Origin: Strix aluco | Taxonomy: Eukaryota; Chordata; Aves; Strigiformes; Strigidae | Direction: 5' to 3' | Length of the DNA stretch: 64,000 bases | Assembly (NCBI RefSeq): GCF_031877795.1 | Contig: NC_133940.1 | Coordinates: forward strand, 8,433,985 to 8,497,984 | In this document: piece after piece, positions 63,501 to 64,000 of the stretch | Layout of the letters: every line of letters starts with the position of its first letter | Numbering within the stretch: position 1 is the first letter of the stretch | Position numbers and translations under genes: made by a program | Notes under the pieces: generated by a model | Told to the model about the DNA's origin: nothing | What the model saw: the letters and a program-made list of their open reading frames with translations, nothing else | The model's database searches: none

Positions 63501-64000
63501 GAGCCACACAAGATGTGCCCACCTTGTGCCCTGAAGCCCCCGCACACCCCACGGTGATAGTCCTGTGACACTGTTGTCTCAGAGCACCAAAGCTGCTGGC
63601 CATTGCATAGTGACTCTTAGGCAAAACTGTGATGTGCTTAATAATTAGTGTAAAATTTAGAAGGTTGTCATACCCACCAGAGCCCTGGAGTGGATCTGGT
63701 TACACTGGGGTTAGGTGGTGGGGCTTTTTTTGGTGATAGGAGCTGTTAGTAGATGTCAATTTTTTTCATGGGACTAGATGACTGGCAGCACTTGCAATCG
63801 TCACCCAGAGCTGGAAGAGGCTTTACTGTGAGCTGGCTTAGAGGAACAGTGACTTTCTATGATTTTCCCATTGCTGATTAGATACTTTTCTAAATGCTAC
63901 CTCCCTTTATTGATAAACAAGGATATAATGCTTATTTCCCTTAACTTAAAGCAGCAATGTTAACGTCTGATTACTCCTATGACATGCAGGTCATGCTTGT
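60561..64000. other. Intron-like non-coding DNA to the end of the window
   Basis: No gene is supported. Frames at 61919-62356 (plus), 62638-62991 (plus) and 63014-63571 (minus) are open by chance as far as can be judged: they overlap other frames and show no domain. A short (GT)n stretch at 61140-61151 is noted. The window ends inside this stretch, so anything beyond is unknown. Confidence 0.5.

Noticed and set aside
1..64000. Search for CRISPR arrays, tRNA/rRNA genes, operons, retroviral genes or a novel gene system
   Set aside because: No regularly spaced repeats, no cloverleaf with intact A and B boxes, no gene clusters and no gag/pol/env-like coding sequence could be seen. Ordinary vertebrate non-coding DNA explains nearly all of the window.

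Overview
The window looks like nuclear genomic DNA from a bird. The best single sign is a chicken-repeat-1 (CR1) non-LTR retroposon tail at about 5455-5773, ending in the usual avian CR1 3' end. CpG-poor, AT-leaning DNA with one sharp CpG island, and several degraded palindromic repeats of the kind seen in birds, crocodilians and turtles, agree with this. No prokaryotic gene layout, CRISPR array, operon, rRNA or tRNA was found. The species, chromosome and gene could not be determined from the sequence.

Layout. From 1 to about 16,000 is non-coding DNA with simple A/T tracts, the CR1 remnant, an older CR1/L3-like remnant (about 11720-12300), several short palindromic-repeat remnants, and a 27-bp direct repeat at 13201 and 14147. 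From 16,116 to about 18,960 lies what looks like the regulatory centre: a compound GT/GA microsatellite, a candidate promoter and first coding exon on the + strand (ATG at 16451, 18 codons, donor GTAAGT at 16505), and then a very GC-rich CpG island of about 2.4 kb with long G and C runs. From about 19,000 to the end I see mainly intron-like or intergenic DNA. It holds two further weak exon candidates (23107-23175 and 29088-29186, both +), two small CpG-rich blocks (about 40176-40400 and 48689-48945), a reverse-oriented MIR-like SINE remnant (about 30555-30770), two L2/CR1-like 3' tails (about 45895-46030 and 60495-60560), and scattered homopolymers.

Interpretation. The simplest reading is the 5' end of one gene on the + strand with a CpG-island promoter near 16.2-19.0 kb, followed by tens of kilobases of first-intron sequence. 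That is an inference: no exon here matches a protein I can name, and the three exon candidates do not splice together in one obvious frame (phases 0, 1-1 and 0). None of the longer open reading frames elsewhere is convincing. In the CpG island they overlap on both strands because stop codons are rare in GC-rich DNA. I found no evidence for an undescribed biological system. The items most worth checking are the candidate first exon, the 69-bp cassette-exon candidate, and the two isolated CpG-rich blocks.
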